This document shows, one piece after another, positions 6,617 through 15,753 of a stretch of DNA of 33,649 nucleotides. The notes under the pieces are model-generated. The model saw only the letters and a program-made list of their open reading frames with translations, searched no databases and had not been told where the DNA came from. The stretch's first letter is position 1. Each line of letters begins with the position of its first letter. Origin of the DNA: Bacteroidales bacterium. GTDB lineage: Bacteria > Bacteroidota > Bacteroidia > Bacteroidales > Muribaculaceae. The stretch spans positions 1-33,649 of the forward strand of contig JAAVFI010000018.1 in the NCBI GenBank assembly GCA_014800815.1. Direction: 5' to 3'. A program made the position numbers and the translations under genes.

Positions 6617-8221
6617 CTATTGATTCCCTTCTCCCCGGAGAAGGGAATTATATTTTTCGGGGTCGTTGATAAGTTCGAGGGCCGCTTGGAAGTCTTTGTT
6701 AATCTTGCTCAAGGGACGGTAGTACGAACCGTCGTCGTAGAGGTCGCGACCGATAAGTCCTGTCATAATGGCTTCGACGAGGGGGCGTGACCTCTGCCAC
6801 TGCTCTTCGTTGAAAGGCACCTTCTCTTCTTCGCCTGCGGCAAAGAGTTTGTCGAGGAGCGACTGAGGGAGGGTGAAGCCGGTATAGAAAGAGTCGGCAT
6901 TGGGGTAAGCCTTGCGGAGGGCGGCACGATTGGCATCCACATAGTTTATCACAGTGCGGTTGACGATGCCTTTAGCCACGAGGTCGCGGTAGTAGACGCT
7001 ATAATAAGATGTGTCGGCAGGCACGAATACGTCGGGGATGATGCCACCGCCGCCGTAGACCGGACGATGATTCTTGAGCGTATAGTATTTGAGCGAGTCG
7101 GGGCGTGCGATGCTGTCGGCGCTCCATAGCTCTCCGTCCTGATAGCGGTTGAGAAGCTCGAGCTGGTACTCCTCGGAGTGGCCCTTGTCGTAATGCTTCT
7201 GGATGCAACGGCCCGAGGGTGTATAGTAGCGCGAAACGGTGAGTCGAATCATAGAGCCGTCGGGGAAGGGGAAGGGACGCTGAACGAGTCCTTTGCCGAA
7301 GGTGCGACGGCCTACCACGAGGCCGCGGTCATTGTCCTGAATCGCTCCCGAAAGAATTTCGGAGGCAGAGGCGGAGTTCTGGTTAGCAATCACCACTACC
7401 CTGCCGTCGGGGAATGAGCCGTTGACTTCGGTAGTGTAGGTGAAGGGAGGTGTGGCGCGTCCGGCGGTACTTACCACAGGAGTGCCCACGGGGAGGAACT
7501 GTCCGGCGATGTCGAAAGCGGCTCCGAGGTAGCCTCCGCCATTGTCGCTCACGTCGAGGATGAGGTTCTTCATGCCTTTGGCCTTGAGCTTGGCGATAGC
7601 CTGAGCCACTTCCTGCGCGGTATCTTCGGCAAAGCGGGTGATGCGGATGTAGCCGGTTGTAGGGTCGGCCATAAATGTTTCGTCGACGCTATAGAGGGGG
7701 ATGTCGTCGCGTGTCACGGCGAAGTCTATGAGGTCGTTGCCTCGCTTAACTTTGAGCTTGACAACAGACTCTTTCGGACCGCGGAGAAACTTCATGATAT
7801 CGGTATTCTTCATGTTGCGACCGGCGATGATAGAGTCGTCGGCGGCGATGATGCGGTCGCCGGCAATGATTCCGACACGCTCGGAGGGGCCGCCGGCAAT
7901 AGTCTGGATGACGTAGACGGTGTCGCGGAGCATGTTGAACTGTATGCCTATTCCGCTGAACTTGCCCTGCAGCGGTTCGGTAAATTCTTTGGTCTCGTCG
8001 GGAGTGGTATAGGCCGAGTGGGGGTCGAGGGTCTTGAGCATGGCCTTGATAGCCTCGGTGACGATAGTGTCGCCGTCGACATCCTCAACGTAGAAGTTTT
8101 CTATCACGTGGCGCGCGGCCTCGAGTTTCATGGCAGGACTTATAGCGGGACGCTCGTCGGCAGCAGCCTTGAACGACAGCAAAATAAGCAGCAGTGGAAT
8201 AAACCGGAATATTTTTTTCAT
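6617..8221 (-). CDS. S41 family C-terminal processing peptidase
   Basis: This is a 534-residue exported serine protease of the CtpA/Prc group, which trims or degrades envelope proteins. The start at 8221 gives a signal peptide (MKKIFRFIPLLLILLSFKAAA). The frame stays open 118 codons further upstream, but that stretch lies inside coaD in another frame and is not used. A PDZ domain spans about residues 85-165 (FSGIGIQF ... RVGIIAGDRIIAADD). The catalytic dyad is S285 in NSASASEI and K310 in TFGKGLVQ, with the family spacing of 25. A C-terminal region of about 170 residues follows. It begins 19 bp after coaD and is the last gene of the lysS cluster. Confidence 0.93.
   Translation of the reverse strand: MKKIFRFIPLLLILLSFKAAADERPAISPAMKLEAARHVIENFYVEDVDGDTIVTEAIKAMLKTLDPHSAYTTPDETKEFTEPLQGKFSGIGIQFNMLRDTVYVIQTIAGGPSERVGIIAGDRIIAADDSIIAGRNMKNTDIMKFLRGPKESVVKLKVKRGNDLIDFAVTRDDIPLYSVDETFMADPTTGYIRITRFAEDTAQEVAQAIAKLKAKGMKNLILDVSDNGGGYLGAAFDIAGQFLPVGTPVVSTAGRATPPFTYTTEVNGSFPDGRVVVIANQNSASASEILSGAIQDNDRGLVVGRRTFGKGLVQRPFPFPDGSMIRLTVSRYYTPSGRCIQKHYDKGHSEEYQLELLNRYQDGELWSADSIARPDSLKYYTLKNHRPVYGGGGIIPDVFVPADTSYYSVYYRDLVAKGIVNRTVINYVDANRAALRKAYPNADSFYTGFTLPQSLLDKLFAAGEEEKVPFNEEQWQRSRPLVEAIMTGLIGRDLYDDGSYYRPLSKINKDFQAALELINDPEKYNSLLRGEGNQ
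6624..6658 (+). terminator. Probable nadB terminator, embedded in the 3' end of the S41 gene
   Basis: TTCCCTTCTCC (6624-6634) pairs with GGAGAAGGGAA (6637-6647), followed on the plus strand by TTATATTTTT. The hairpin overlaps the last codons of the convergent protease gene, so the same bases code on one strand and probably terminate on the other. Confidence 0.6.
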
Positions 8222-8240
8222 TGTTGAATCGTGTTTTCTC

Positions 8241-8711
8241 CTAAGGTAGGAAAGGTGTGACATCGTGACCGTAGCTCTGCAGCTCTCTAACCACCGACGA
8301 TGAAACGGCAGAGAGAGCCGGACTACTGAATAATATAACGGATTCGATGCCGGAAAGTTGACGGTTGATATCGGCAAGATCGCGCTCGTACTCGAAGTCC
8401 TTGACATTTCGCACTCCGCGGAGCAGGAAGCGGGCGCCACACTGAGCGGCGAAGTCGACCGTAAGGCAGGAGTATGCCCTGACCTCGACACGCGGTTGGT
8501 CGGCGTAGAGGCGGCGTATCGGTTCGAGAATGGCGTCGGTATCGGCGGGCGATTTGGCGGCATTGACGCCCACACCTATTATAATACGGTCGAAGAGCTC
8601 GAGCCCCCGTGCGAGGATATCGGCATGGCCGGCGGTGAAAGGACGGAACGAGCCCGGAAAGAGGGCTATGCGAAGAGAGGCCGAGCCGTCAGTGGTCGAT
8701 GTTTGAGTCAT
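8241..8711 (-). CDS. coaD: Phosphopantetheine adenylyltransferase
   Basis: This 156-residue enzyme adenylates 4'-phosphopantetheine to dephospho-CoA in coenzyme A synthesis. The nucleotidyltransferase motif TxGH is T26-A-G-H29. [25 protein letters not shown] carries the pantetheine-site residues, and [11 protein letters not shown] is the ISS-type ATP motif. In the first motif, [10 protein letters not shown], Arg23 stands where most homologues have Asp (GTFDPFT). The catalytic His and Thr are intact, so the enzyme is probably active. The gene overlaps the parE 3' end by 23 bp and has about ten extra residues before the first strand. Confidence 0.93.
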   Translation of the reverse strand: MTQTSTTDGSASLRIALFPGSFRPFTAGHADILARGLELFDRIIIGVGVNAAKSPADTDAILEPIRRLYADQPRVEVRAYSCLTVDFAAQCGARFLLRGVRNVKDFEYERDLADINRQLSGIESVILFSSPALSAVSSSVVRELQSYGHDVTPFLP

Positions 8712-10659
8712 CTTCTATTACGAGGTTGTCGATGATGAAATTCTGGCGCTCCATGGTGTTCTTGCCCATGTAGAATTCGAGGACTTCGGCATAACCGTCT
8801 TCCTTGCGGAGCGATACGCGGTCGAGGCGCATCTCGGGACCAATGAAGCCGCGGAACTCGTCGGGAGATATCTCACCGAGACCTTTGAATCGCGTAATCT
8901 CGGCATTATCGCCGAAGCGCTCTATGGCGGCTATACGCTCCTGGTCGGTGTAGCAGTAGACGGTGTCGTCGGTGTTTTCGCTCTTGCGTGCACGGGCGTT
9001 TCGCTTGGCAGTCTTTTTGTTTCGCACACGGAAGAGGGGTGTCTGGAGCACATACACGTGACCTTTTTTGATGAGGTCGGGGAAGTACTGGAGGAAGAAG
9101 GTGAGCATGAGCAGACGGATGTGCATACCGTCGACGTCGGCATCGGTGGCGATAATCACCTTGTTGTATCGCAGGCTCTCAATGCCGTCTTCGATGTTGA
9201 GGGCGGCCTGGAGGAGTGCGAATTCCTCGTTGGTGTAGAGTTCTTTCTTGGTGGCTCCGTAGGTGTTGAGGGGCTTGCCTCGGAGCTTGAACACGGCCTG
9301 AGTCTCGACGTCGCGCACCTTTTCGATAGAGCCGCCTGCCGAGTCGCCCTCGGTGATGAAAATCGAGGAGGCATCTTTCTTCTCCTGGCTGCCGCGGGCG
9401 TCGCTGAGGTGCACTCGGCAATCGTTGAGCTTGCGGTTGTAAAGGCTTACTTTCTTGGCTGTCTCGCGGGCCTTCTTCTGTACGCCCGACATTGCCTTGC
9501 GGTCGCGCTCGCTGTCCTGAATCTTCTTGAGCATGACTTCGGCATCCTCGAGATGACGGTGGAGGTAGTTGTCGAGCTCCTTGCGTATGAAGTCGCCCAC
9601 GAATTTGGCAACGCTGGGGCCGTCGGCACCCATATCGCGGGAGTCGAGGCGTGTCTTGGTCTGCGACTGGAATTCGGGATCTTCGACCTTGATAGCTATC
9701 GCCGCCACCATACCGTTGCGTATGTCGGCGGGGTCGAGATTCTTGCCGAAATACTCCTTGAGAGTCTTGGAAACGGCTTCTTTGAAGGCTGCGAGATGTG
9801 TACCGCCCTGCGAAGTGTGCTGGCTGTTGACGAATGAATAGTATTCGTCGCCGTACTGGTTGACGTGCGTGAGGGCCACTTCGATATCCTGCCCTTTGAG
9901 GTGGATTATAGGATAGAGCGGCTTTTCCTGCGTCATGTTGGCTTCGAGGAGGTCGAGCAGGCCGTGGCGCGAGAAATATCTCTTGCCGTTGTATATTATC
10001 GAAAGGCCGGTATTGAGGTAGGTGTAGTTGCGAACGAGTGGCTCGATAAATTCGGGGCGATACTCGTAGTTGCGGAAAATAGCTTCGGAAGGCGTGAAGC
10101 GCACGAGTGTTCCGTTGGGTTCGTCGGTGTCGCTTATTTCGCTCTGCTCCACGAGATTACCCATTGAGAATACGGCTCGCTTCATCTTGCCGTCGCGGTA
10201 CGCTACTACTTCGAAAAAGGTAGATAGAGCATTGACTGCTTTTACACCCACGCCATTGAGGCCGCCCACTTTTTTGAACGCGCCGGTACCGTATTTCGCA
10301 CCGGTATTGATTTTAGATACCACGTCGACGAGGGCTCCCAGGGGGATTCCTCGACCGAAATCGCGTACGGACGCCGACTTGGCATCGACATCGACAATAA
10401 TCTGCTTGCCGAAGCCCATCATATACTCATCGATAGAGTTGTCGAGCACTTCCTTGAGGAGTACGTAGAGGCCGTCTTCGGCTTTGGTGCCGTCGCCGGT
10501 GCCACCGATATACATACCGGGGCGCACCTGGATGTGTTCTTTCCAGTCGAGAGTCTGTACGTCGTCTTCGGTATATTCGGCAGTGCCCTCTACCCTGTCT
10601 TCAGCAAGGTCGAAAAGGTCGTCGTCGTTTACGGGTAGTTCTTCGTGGTTATCGCTCAT
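8689..10659 (-). CDS. parE: DNA topoisomerase IV subunit B (GyrB/ParE type)
   Basis: This is a 656-residue type IIA topoisomerase ATPase subunit. The GHKL ATP site shows E70 and N74 (EVLDNSIDE), D100 (RDFGRGIP) and the lid [15 protein letters not shown] (132-146). The transducer domain follows. The TOPRIM domain begins near 432 with EGDSAGGS (E437), then [16 protein letters not shown] and the C-terminal [10 protein letters not shown]. The partner ParC, which carries the catalytic tyrosine, is not in the window. Length and motif spelling ([19 protein letters not shown]) resemble Bacteroidales ParE more than GyrB, but the two paralogues are close. It starts 15 bp after pdxA and overlaps coaD. 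Confidence 0.9.
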   Translation of the reverse strand: MSDNHEELPVNDDDLFDLAEDRVEGTAEYTEDDVQTLDWKEHIQVRPGMYIGGTGDGTKAEDGLYVLLKEVLDNSIDEYMMGFGKQIIVDVDAKSASVRDFGRGIPLGALVDVVSKINTGAKYGTGAFKKVGGLNGVGVKAVNALSTFFEVVAYRDGKMKRAVFSMGNLVEQSEISDTDEPNGTLVRFTPSEAIFRNYEYRPEFIEPLVRNYTYLNTGLSIIYNGKRYFSRHGLLDLLEANMTQEKPLYPIIHLKGQDIEVALTHVNQYGDEYYSFVNSQHTSQGGTHLAAFKEAVSKTLKEYFGKNLDPADIRNGMVAAIAIKVEDPEFQSQTKTRLDSRDMGADGPSVAKFVGDFIRKELDNYLHRHLEDAEVMLKKIQDSERDRKAMSGVQKKARETAKKVSLYNRKLNDCRVHLSDARGSQEKKDASSIFITEGDSAGGSIEKVRDVETQAVFKLRGKPLNTYGATKKELYTNEEFALLQAALNIEDGIESLRYNKVIIATDADVDGMHIRLLMLTFFLQYFPDLIKKGHVYVLQTPLFRVRNKKTAKRNARARKSENTDDTVYCYTDQERIAAIERFGDNAEITRFKGLGEISPDEFRGFIGPEMRLDRVSLRKEDGYAEVLEFYMGKNTMERQNFIIDNLVIEDDSNIDH

Positions 10660-10674
10660 TATAGGGGTGTTGTA

Positions 10675-11736
10675 TTATTTCAGATTCTGTTGAGGAGTGA
10701 GAGGTGAGCTATAGGCATCGTCGTGGCGGCGGCGGTTGCGGAAGATGTCGATAGCTGTGTAGAGTGCGCTGCGCAGCGAGTCGGGCGAGGCAACTCCCTT
10801 GCCTGCAATGTCGTAGCCGGTACCGTGGTCGGGCGATGTGCGCACGTAGGGAAGGCCGGCGGTGAAGTTTACACCCGAGTCCATTGCAATGGTCTTGAAG
10901 GGTGCGAGGCCCTGGTCGTGGTACATGGCGAGGACGCCGTCGAAGGCTGCGAAGTGGCCGCTGCCGAAGAATCCGTCGGCGGGATAGGGTCCGAAGGCCA
11001 TAATCTTGGCTGCGCGTGCTTCGGCGATAGCGGGTGCGATGATGTCGTTCTCTTCGGTGCCGAGGAGGCCGTTTTCGCCTGCGTGGGGGTTAAGCGAGAG
11101 AACGGCGATGCGTGGTGAACCTACGCCGAAATCGCGCTTGAGTGATGAGTTGAACTGCTCGATGCGCTCGAGGACGAGTTCTTTGGTAATCGCTTCGGGA
11201 ACTTTGGCAATAGGGAGGTGAGCCGTTACGAGGGCTACACGGAGAGTGTCGGCACAAAGTATCATTAGGGCCTTACAGGGGTGCTCGGGAGTATTGAAGG
11301 AGGCTTCGAGATACTCTGTGTGGCCGGGGAATGAGAAGGAGGAGGACTGGATTGAGTGCTTGTTGATAGGCGCTGTGACGAGTACGTCGATGACGCCTTC
11401 CTTGAGGTCGGCACACGCGGCATCGAGGGCGGCGAGAGCGGCGGCTCCGGCGGCTTCTGTGGCCATACCGGGGTCGATCTTGAGGTCTTCGCCCACGACG
11501 TTGACGATGTTGAACACACCGTCGCGCGACTGCGCCGCACTGTCCACTTTGTTGAACTGTACCTGCGGCAGCTCCATACCTTTGCGGTAGAATGACGCGG
11601 CCTTGGCCGAGCCATAGACGGTGATTGTGCAGAGGTCGGCGAGGCGCTGGTCCTCAAGGAGCTTGAGAATCACTTCGTAGCCTATTCCGTTGGTATCGCC
11701 GTGAGTGATACCTATATGTATTTTTTTGTTACTCAT
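10675..11736 (-). CDS. pdxA: 4-hydroxythreonine-4-phosphate dehydrogenase
   Basis: This 353-residue NAD-dependent, metal-requiring dehydrogenase oxidises and decarboxylates 4-phosphohydroxy-L-threonine in the DXP-dependent route to pyridoxal 5'-phosphate. The N-terminal GITHGDTNGIGYE (about 9-21), the central NKHSIQ and HTEYL metal-site region, and the C-terminal MYHDQGLAPFKT and YVRTSPDHGTGYDIAGKG are all present. The start at 11736 (MSNKKIHIG) is chosen over an upstream ATG at 11772. It overlaps the rlmN stop by only 8 bp and begins at the first conserved strand. Part of the lysS cluster. Confidence 0.94.
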   Translation of the reverse strand: MSNKKIHIGITHGDTNGIGYEVILKLLEDQRLADLCTITVYGSAKAASFYRKGMELPQVQFNKVDSAAQSRDGVFNIVNVVGEDLKIDPGMATEAAGAAALAALDAACADLKEGVIDVLVTAPINKHSIQSSSFSFPGHTEYLEASFNTPEHPCKALMILCADTLRVALVTAHLPIAKVPEAITKELVLERIEQFNSSLKRDFGVGSPRIAVLSLNPHAGENGLLGTEENDIIAPAIAEARAAKIMAFGPYPADGFFGSGHFAAFDGVLAMYHDQGLAPFKTIAMDSGVNFTAGLPYVRTSPDHGTGYDIAGKGVASPDSLRSALYTAIDIFRNRRRHDDAYSSPLTPQQNLK

Positions 11737-12766
11737 CACATTCGTTTTTATTTGTTTTGGCCTTTCCCGCAAGCATACCGCAGGCCGCCATTATATCTTC
11801 TCCGCGCGAGGCACGGATTGTGGCTGTCAAGCCGAGTTCGTTGAGTCTGTCGCGGAAGCGCTCCATGGTGGCACGGTCGGAGGGAGCCCCTTCGAAGCCG
11901 GGTGTCTTGTGGAAGCGTATGAGGTTGACGCGGGCGTCGGTGCCTTTGAGGAGGCGCGCGAGGGCGTCGGCGTGGCGGAGGTCGTCGTTAATGCCGGCAA
12001 ACATGGTGTACTCCATTGAGAGGCGGCGCTGGTGCGCGAAGTCGTGGCCGCGGAGTGCGGCGAGGACGTCGCGGGTGGCGAAGGCTTTCTCTACCGGCAT
12101 GAGGCTGCTGCGCTCGGTGGCGAAGGGCGAGTGGAGACTGAGGGCGATGTGCACCTGTGTCTCTTCGAGGAGGCGGCGGAGGCCGTCGAGTTTGCCGATA
12201 GTCGACACGGTGATGCGTCGCGGGCTCCATGCGAGGCCCCAAGGGGCGGTGAGTATCTCTACGGCGCGGAGCACGGCGTCGATGTTGTCGGCGGGTTCGC
12301 CCATGCCCATAAATACTATGTTTGTGAGCGATTCGCTCTCGGGGACGGAAAGTACCTGATTGATAATCGCTCCGGCGTCGAGGTTGCCCTGCCAGCCGCC
12401 CTGGCCTGTCATGCAGAAGCGACAGCCCATGCGGCAACCGGCCTGCGAGGATACGCAGAGGGTGGCACGGTCGCGGTCGGGGATGTAAACGGACTCGATG
12501 TCGCGGCCGGCGACTCCTTTGAAGAGGTATTTGGCAGTGCCGTCGGTGCTTCGGGCCTCGGCTATCGGGGCTTCACGACCTACGGTCCAGCCTGCTTCCG
12601 CGAGGGCGGCGCGGGCGTTTTTGGGGAGGTCGGTCATTTCGTCGATAGAGAGGGCGCGGCGACGGTAGAGCCATGCGGCCATCTGCTTGGCAGCGAAAGG
12701 ACGGAGGCCGACGCTTGCGGCGACGGCACCAAGTTCTTCGAGATTGAGTCCTAAGAGTTTGCGCAT
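11729..12766 (-). CDS. rlmN: 23S rRNA (adenine2503-C2)-methyltransferase, radical SAM
   Basis: This 345-residue enzyme methylates C2 of A2503 in 23S rRNA and A37 of some tRNAs. The radical-SAM cluster motif CxxxCxxC is C111, C115 and C118, in QAGCRMGCRFCMTGQ. The GMGEPADN glycine-rich SAM motif and the RITVSTIGK and HIALSLHSP segments follow. The family's second essential Cys lies near the C-terminus (DIMAACGML). The N-terminal 80 residues form the RlmN accessory domain. The gene shares one base with gpsA and 8 bp with pdxA, so the three are almost certainly co-transcribed. RlmN rather than Cfr is favoured by the genomic setting. Confidence 0.94.
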   Translation of the reverse strand: MRKLLGLNLEELGAVAASVGLRPFAAKQMAAWLYRRRALSIDEMTDLPKNARAALAEAGWTVGREAPIAEARSTDGTAKYLFKGVAGRDIESVYIPDRDRATLCVSSQAGCRMGCRFCMTGQGGWQGNLDAGAIINQVLSVPESESLTNIVFMGMGEPADNIDAVLRAVEILTAPWGLAWSPRRITVSTIGKLDGLRRLLEETQVHIALSLHSPFATERSSLMPVEKAFATRDVLAALRGHDFAHQRRLSMEYTMFAGINDDLRHADALARLLKGTDARVNLIRFHKTPGFEGAPSDRATMERFRDRLNELGLTATIRASRGEDIMAACGMLAGKAKTNKNECDE

Positions 12767-13770
12767 CAGTTGAGAGACCGCGCTATTGCCGCGAAGGCAC
12801 GAGGGGCGGACACCCCGCTATAGAGGATACTGTAAACTGCTTCGAAAATGGGCATATTCACTTCGAGGGAGGCGTTGATTTCGTGGATGCACTTTGCGCC
12901 GTAGTAGCCTTCGGCGGTCTGCTCCATTTCCATGCGGGCTGCCTTGACGGAGTAGCCGCGGCCTATCATCGAGCCGAAATTGTGGTTGCGTGAGAAGCGT
13001 GAATATGCAGTGACAAGGAGGTCGCCGAGGTAAACGGAGTCGCAGATCTGTCGGGGACGCGGCGAAACGGCGTCGAGGAAGCGCTCCATTTCACGAATGG
13101 CGTTGGATATGAGGATAGCCGTCATGTTGTCGCCCACCTTCATGCCGTGAATCATACCTGCGGCAATGGCGTAGACGTTTTTGAGCACGGCGGCGTACTC
13201 TATGCCGTCAACGTCGCTCGAGGTGATGGCGTGGCTGTGCTTGCCTGCGAGAAGTGCGGCAAACTGCTCGGCGCGCTCCACATCGGGGCATCCTACGGTG
13301 AGGTAAGAGGGACGGTCGAGGGCAACTTCTTCGGCATGGCACGGACCCGAAATGACGAGAGTCTTATCGGGGGAGACGCCGAAGCGATTGTTCATATAGT
13401 CGGTGACGAGCTCGTTGGAACCGGGGACTATGCCTTTGATAGCCGATACGATTGCTTTGCCGGAAATATCTACGCTTATCTTATCGGCATGGTCTTTGAA
13501 GTAGGGCGACGGCATGGCCAGCAGCAGGGTATCGGCCACGGTGCAGACATCGTTGATATCGCTCGAGAAGTTGATGCGGTTGATGTCGAAAACTACGTCG
13601 GTAAGATATGCGGGATTGTGCTGGAGACGCTTGAAGTCTTCAATACGGTCGTCGCGGCGCATGTACCACGTAATGGTGTCGCTGTTCTGGAGGAGGAGCT
13701 TGGCCAGCGCTGTGGCCCAGCTTCCTCCGCCCATAACGGCTATATGTCCCGGAAAGAGATTGTGTTCCAT
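12766..13770 (-). CDS. gpsA: Glycerol-3-phosphate dehydrogenase [NAD(P)+]
   Basis: This 334-residue cytosolic enzyme reduces dihydroxyacetone phosphate to sn-glycerol-3-phosphate for phospholipid synthesis. The nucleotide-binding loop is GGGSWATA (14-21), with Ala where GSWGTA is usual. The catalytic-lysine helix EYAAVLKNVYAIAAGM and the substrate-binding NHNFGSMIGRGYSV segment are clear, as is the middle SGPCHAEEVA motif. Length is normal. It starts 15 bp after lysS and ends on the first base of rlmN. Confidence 0.94.
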   Translation of the reverse strand: MEHNLFPGHIAVMGGGSWATALAKLLLQNSDTITWYMRRDDRIEDFKRLQHNPAYLTDVVFDINRINFSSDINDVCTVADTLLLAMPSPYFKDHADKISVDISGKAIVSAIKGIVPGSNELVTDYMNNRFGVSPDKTLVISGPCHAEEVALDRPSYLTVGCPDVERAEQFAALLAGKHSHAITSSDVDGIEYAAVLKNVYAIAAGMIHGMKVGDNMTAILISNAIREMERFLDAVSPRPRQICDSVYLGDLLVTAYSRFSRNHNFGSMIGRGYSVKAARMEMEQTAEGYYGAKCIHEINASLEVNMPIFEAVYSILYSGVSAPRAFAAIARSLN

Positions 13771-13785
13771 ATCGAGGAGTCGGAA

Positions 13786-15330
13786 TTATTCTTCGTCGCC
13801 TTCTTCCTTGGCAGCTGCGGCACGCTTTTCGGGGCGCATCTGGGGGAAGAGGAGTACTTCCTGAATTGCGGTCTGGCCTGTCATAAGCATCACGAGGCGG
13901 TCCATACCGATACCCATGCCTGATGTGGGAGGCATGCCGTACTCGAGAGCGCGGATGAAGTCGGCATCGATAATCATAGCTTCGTCGTCGCCCTTCTCGC
14001 CGAGACGCATCTGTTCTACGAAACGTTCGTACTGGTCGATCGGGTCGTTGAGCTCGCTGTAAGCGTTGGCAAGCTCTTTGCCGTTGACCATGAGCTCGAA
14101 GCGTTCGGTGAGCTCGGGGTTGTCGCGATGACGCTTTGTGAGGGGCGACATCTCGATAGGATAGTCGGTGATGAAGGTGGGCTGGATGTACTTGCCTTCG
14201 CACTTCTCGCCGAAAATCTCGTCGATGAGCTTGCCCTTACCCATTGTGGCGTCTACTTCGATGCCGAGGCTGCGGGCGGTGTCGCGGAGCTGATCTTCGT
14301 TCATGCCGGTGATGTCTACGCCGGTGTGCTCTTTGATTGCCTGTGCCATGGTCACGCGGGGGAAAGGAGCCTTGAAGCTGATCACGTTGTCGCCTACCTT
14401 AACTTCGGTAGTGCCGTTCACATCGAGGCAGATCTTCTCGAGCATGTGCTCTGTGAAGGTCATCATCCAGTTGTAGTCCTTGTAGGCTACGTAGATCTCC
14501 ATGCAGGTGAACTCGGGGTTGTGGGTGCGGTCCATACCCTCGTTGCGGAAGTTCTTCGAGAATTCGTACACGCCTTCGAAACCGCCTACGATGAGACGCT
14601 TGAGGTAAAGTTCGTCGGCGATACGGAGGTAGAGGGGGATGTCGAGGGCGTTGTGGTGGGTGATGAAGGGACGCGCCGATGCACCGCCGGGGATTGACTG
14701 GAGAATCGGGGTCTCTACTTCGATGTAGCCCGCGTTGTTGAAGTATTCACGCATCGAGGTGTAGACCTTTGTGCGCTTGAGGAATATATCTTTGACGCCG
14801 TCGTTGACAATGAGGTCGACGTAGCGGCGGCGGTAGCGGAGTTCGGGGTCGTCGAAAGCGTCGTACTTCACGCCGTCCTTCATCTTGACGATAGGCAGGG
14901 GGCGGAGGCTCTTGCTGAGCACGATGAGTTCCTGAGCGTGAACGGAGATTTCGCCGGTCTTAGTGCGGAACACGTAGCCGCGCACGCCGATGAAGTCGCC
15001 GATATCGAGGAGTTTCTTGAATACGGTGTTGTAGAGCTCCTTGTCTTCGCCGGGACAGATTTCGTCGCGCGAGATGTAGAGCTGAATACGGCCGCAGGAG
15101 TCCTGAAGTTCTACGAAAGCGGCCTTACCCATTATACGGCGGCTCATGATACGTCCGGCCACCGCAACTTCGCGTTGAGGAGCGTCGTCTGAGAAATTTT
15201 CTTTTATTTCATCGCTGTGGCCTGTTACAACAAATTCGGGAGCGGGATAGGGTTCGATACCCATCTGGCGGAGCTGCGCCATGCTGTTGCGGCGAATCTG
15301 CTCCTGTTCGCTAAGTTCGTGAGTGCTCAT
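13786..15330 (-). CDS. lysS: Lysyl-tRNA synthetase, class II
   Basis: This 514-residue enzyme charges tRNA-Lys. An N-terminal OB-fold anticodon-binding domain spans about 55-165 ([21 protein letters not shown]). The class II catalytic core shows motif 1 around residue 200 ([10 protein letters not shown]), motif 2 [15 protein letters not shown] and motif 3 [12 protein letters not shown] (471-482). The tail is short and charged. First gene of a seven-gene minus-strand cluster. The start at 15330 is the first ATG after a good promoter at 15421-15451 and gives a leader of about 85 nt. Confidence 0.95.
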   Translation of the reverse strand: MSTHELSEQEQIRRNSMAQLRQMGIEPYPAPEFVVTGHSDEIKENFSDDAPQREVAVAGRIMSRRIMGKAAFVELQDSCGRIQLYISRDEICPGEDKELYNTVFKKLLDIGDFIGVRGYVFRTKTGEISVHAQELIVLSKSLRPLPIVKMKDGVKYDAFDDPELRYRRRYVDLIVNDGVKDIFLKRTKVYTSMREYFNNAGYIEVETPILQSIPGGASARPFITHHNALDIPLYLRIADELYLKRLIVGGFEGVYEFSKNFRNEGMDRTHNPEFTCMEIYVAYKDYNWMMTFTEHMLEKICLDVNGTTEVKVGDNVISFKAPFPRVTMAQAIKEHTGVDITGMNEDQLRDTARSLGIEVDATMGKGKLIDEIFGEKCEGKYIQPTFITDYPIEMSPLTKRHRDNPELTERFELMVNGKELANAYSELNDPIDQYERFVEQMRLGEKGDDEAMIIDADFIRALEYGMPPTSGMGIGMDRLVMLMTGQTAIQEVLLFPQMRPEKRAAAAKEEGDEE

Positions 15331-15420
15331 ATACGGTTTAATCGTTTAGTTTCAAGTAGTTAACCCGGAAGAAAGCGTTTTCTCCCGGAATCGAGGCGGC
15401 CATAAGGCCTGTATCTACTG

Positions 15421-15451
15421 CAAAGGTACAAAAAAAAACGGGAACAAACAA
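15421..15451 (-). promoter_or_regulatory. Promoter of the lysS cluster
   Basis: On the minus strand the -33 TTG (15451-15449), a 20-nt spacer rich in T and the -7 box TACCTTTG (15428-15421) match the Bacteroidota consensus. Between this promoter and the ncRNA terminator (15452-15587) I see no further feature. Confidence 0.65.
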
Positions 15452-15587
15452 GTTCACGTTACGGATTTCAACTGAAAGAGGCAGGGCTTATAAAAAACAG
15501 AACGGAGCAGTCTCACGACGCCCCGATCCTAATACACAATTATCTATAAAACAACTATTTAATGTCCATGATGTTTTTCGTTCTGAC

Positions 15588-15633
15588 AAATAAAAAACCA
15601 CTTTGCATGCCTTTTATGGGAGGCGCAAGGTGG
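15588..15633 (-). terminator. Intrinsic terminator of the predicted ncRNA
   Basis: On the minus strand CCACCTTGCGCC (15633-15622) pairs with GGC-AT-GCAAAGTGG (15611-15598), with a 2-nt bulge and one mismatch. TTTTTTATTT (15597-15588) follows. Confidence 0.75.
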
Positions 15634-15706
15634 GTGACACAAAGAATCTGCGATAAGCTCAACCTGTGCGGGAGCTCAATACTAAACTTTGGTCACGCTT
15701 TTATTG
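15588..15706 (-). ncRNA. Predicted stand-alone structured RNA, 6S-like / Bacteroidales-1-like
   Basis: An independent unit of about 120 nt lies between dfrA and lysS. It has its own consensus promoter (15712-15742), its own terminator (15588-15633) and no credible reading frame. The transcript can fold as one long hairpin. A lower stem GUGAC-CAAAG pairs with CUUUG-U-GUCAC (one bulged U), followed by an open bubble of about 10 nt on each side. An upper stem AGCUC/GAGCU then has a CC/GG extension and a small loop. A long stem with a central bubble is the architecture of 6S RNA, which binds RNA polymerase as a promoter mimic. From memory, Bacteroidales carry a conserved RNA (Bacteroidales-1) proposed to be their 6S. 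I cannot confirm a match; the ends are estimated to within several bases. Confidence 0.6.
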
Positions 15707-15711
15707 TGCTG

Positions 15712-15742
15712 CAAAATTAGCACGAATATTTTCTATTGTCAA
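15712..15742 (-). promoter_or_regulatory. Promoter of the predicted ncRNA
   Basis: On the minus strand TTGAC (15742-15738; TTG at 15742-15740), 20 nt and TAATTTTG (15719-15712) form a near-ideal Bacteroidota promoter. It lies just after the dfrA stop codon (15754-15756) and about 110 bp before the terminator. Confidence 0.75.
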
Positions 15743-15753
15743 GAATTTTAAAG

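Noticed and set aside
8222-8575. 118-residue N-terminal extension of the S41 protease frame
   Set aside because: It lies inside coaD on the same strand in another frame, has low-complexity composition, and the signal peptide begins exactly at 8221.
9058-9837. 259-codon plus-strand frame opposite parE
   Set aside because: Antisense shadow of a conserved gene in GC-rich DNA; no motif, no promoter and biased composition.
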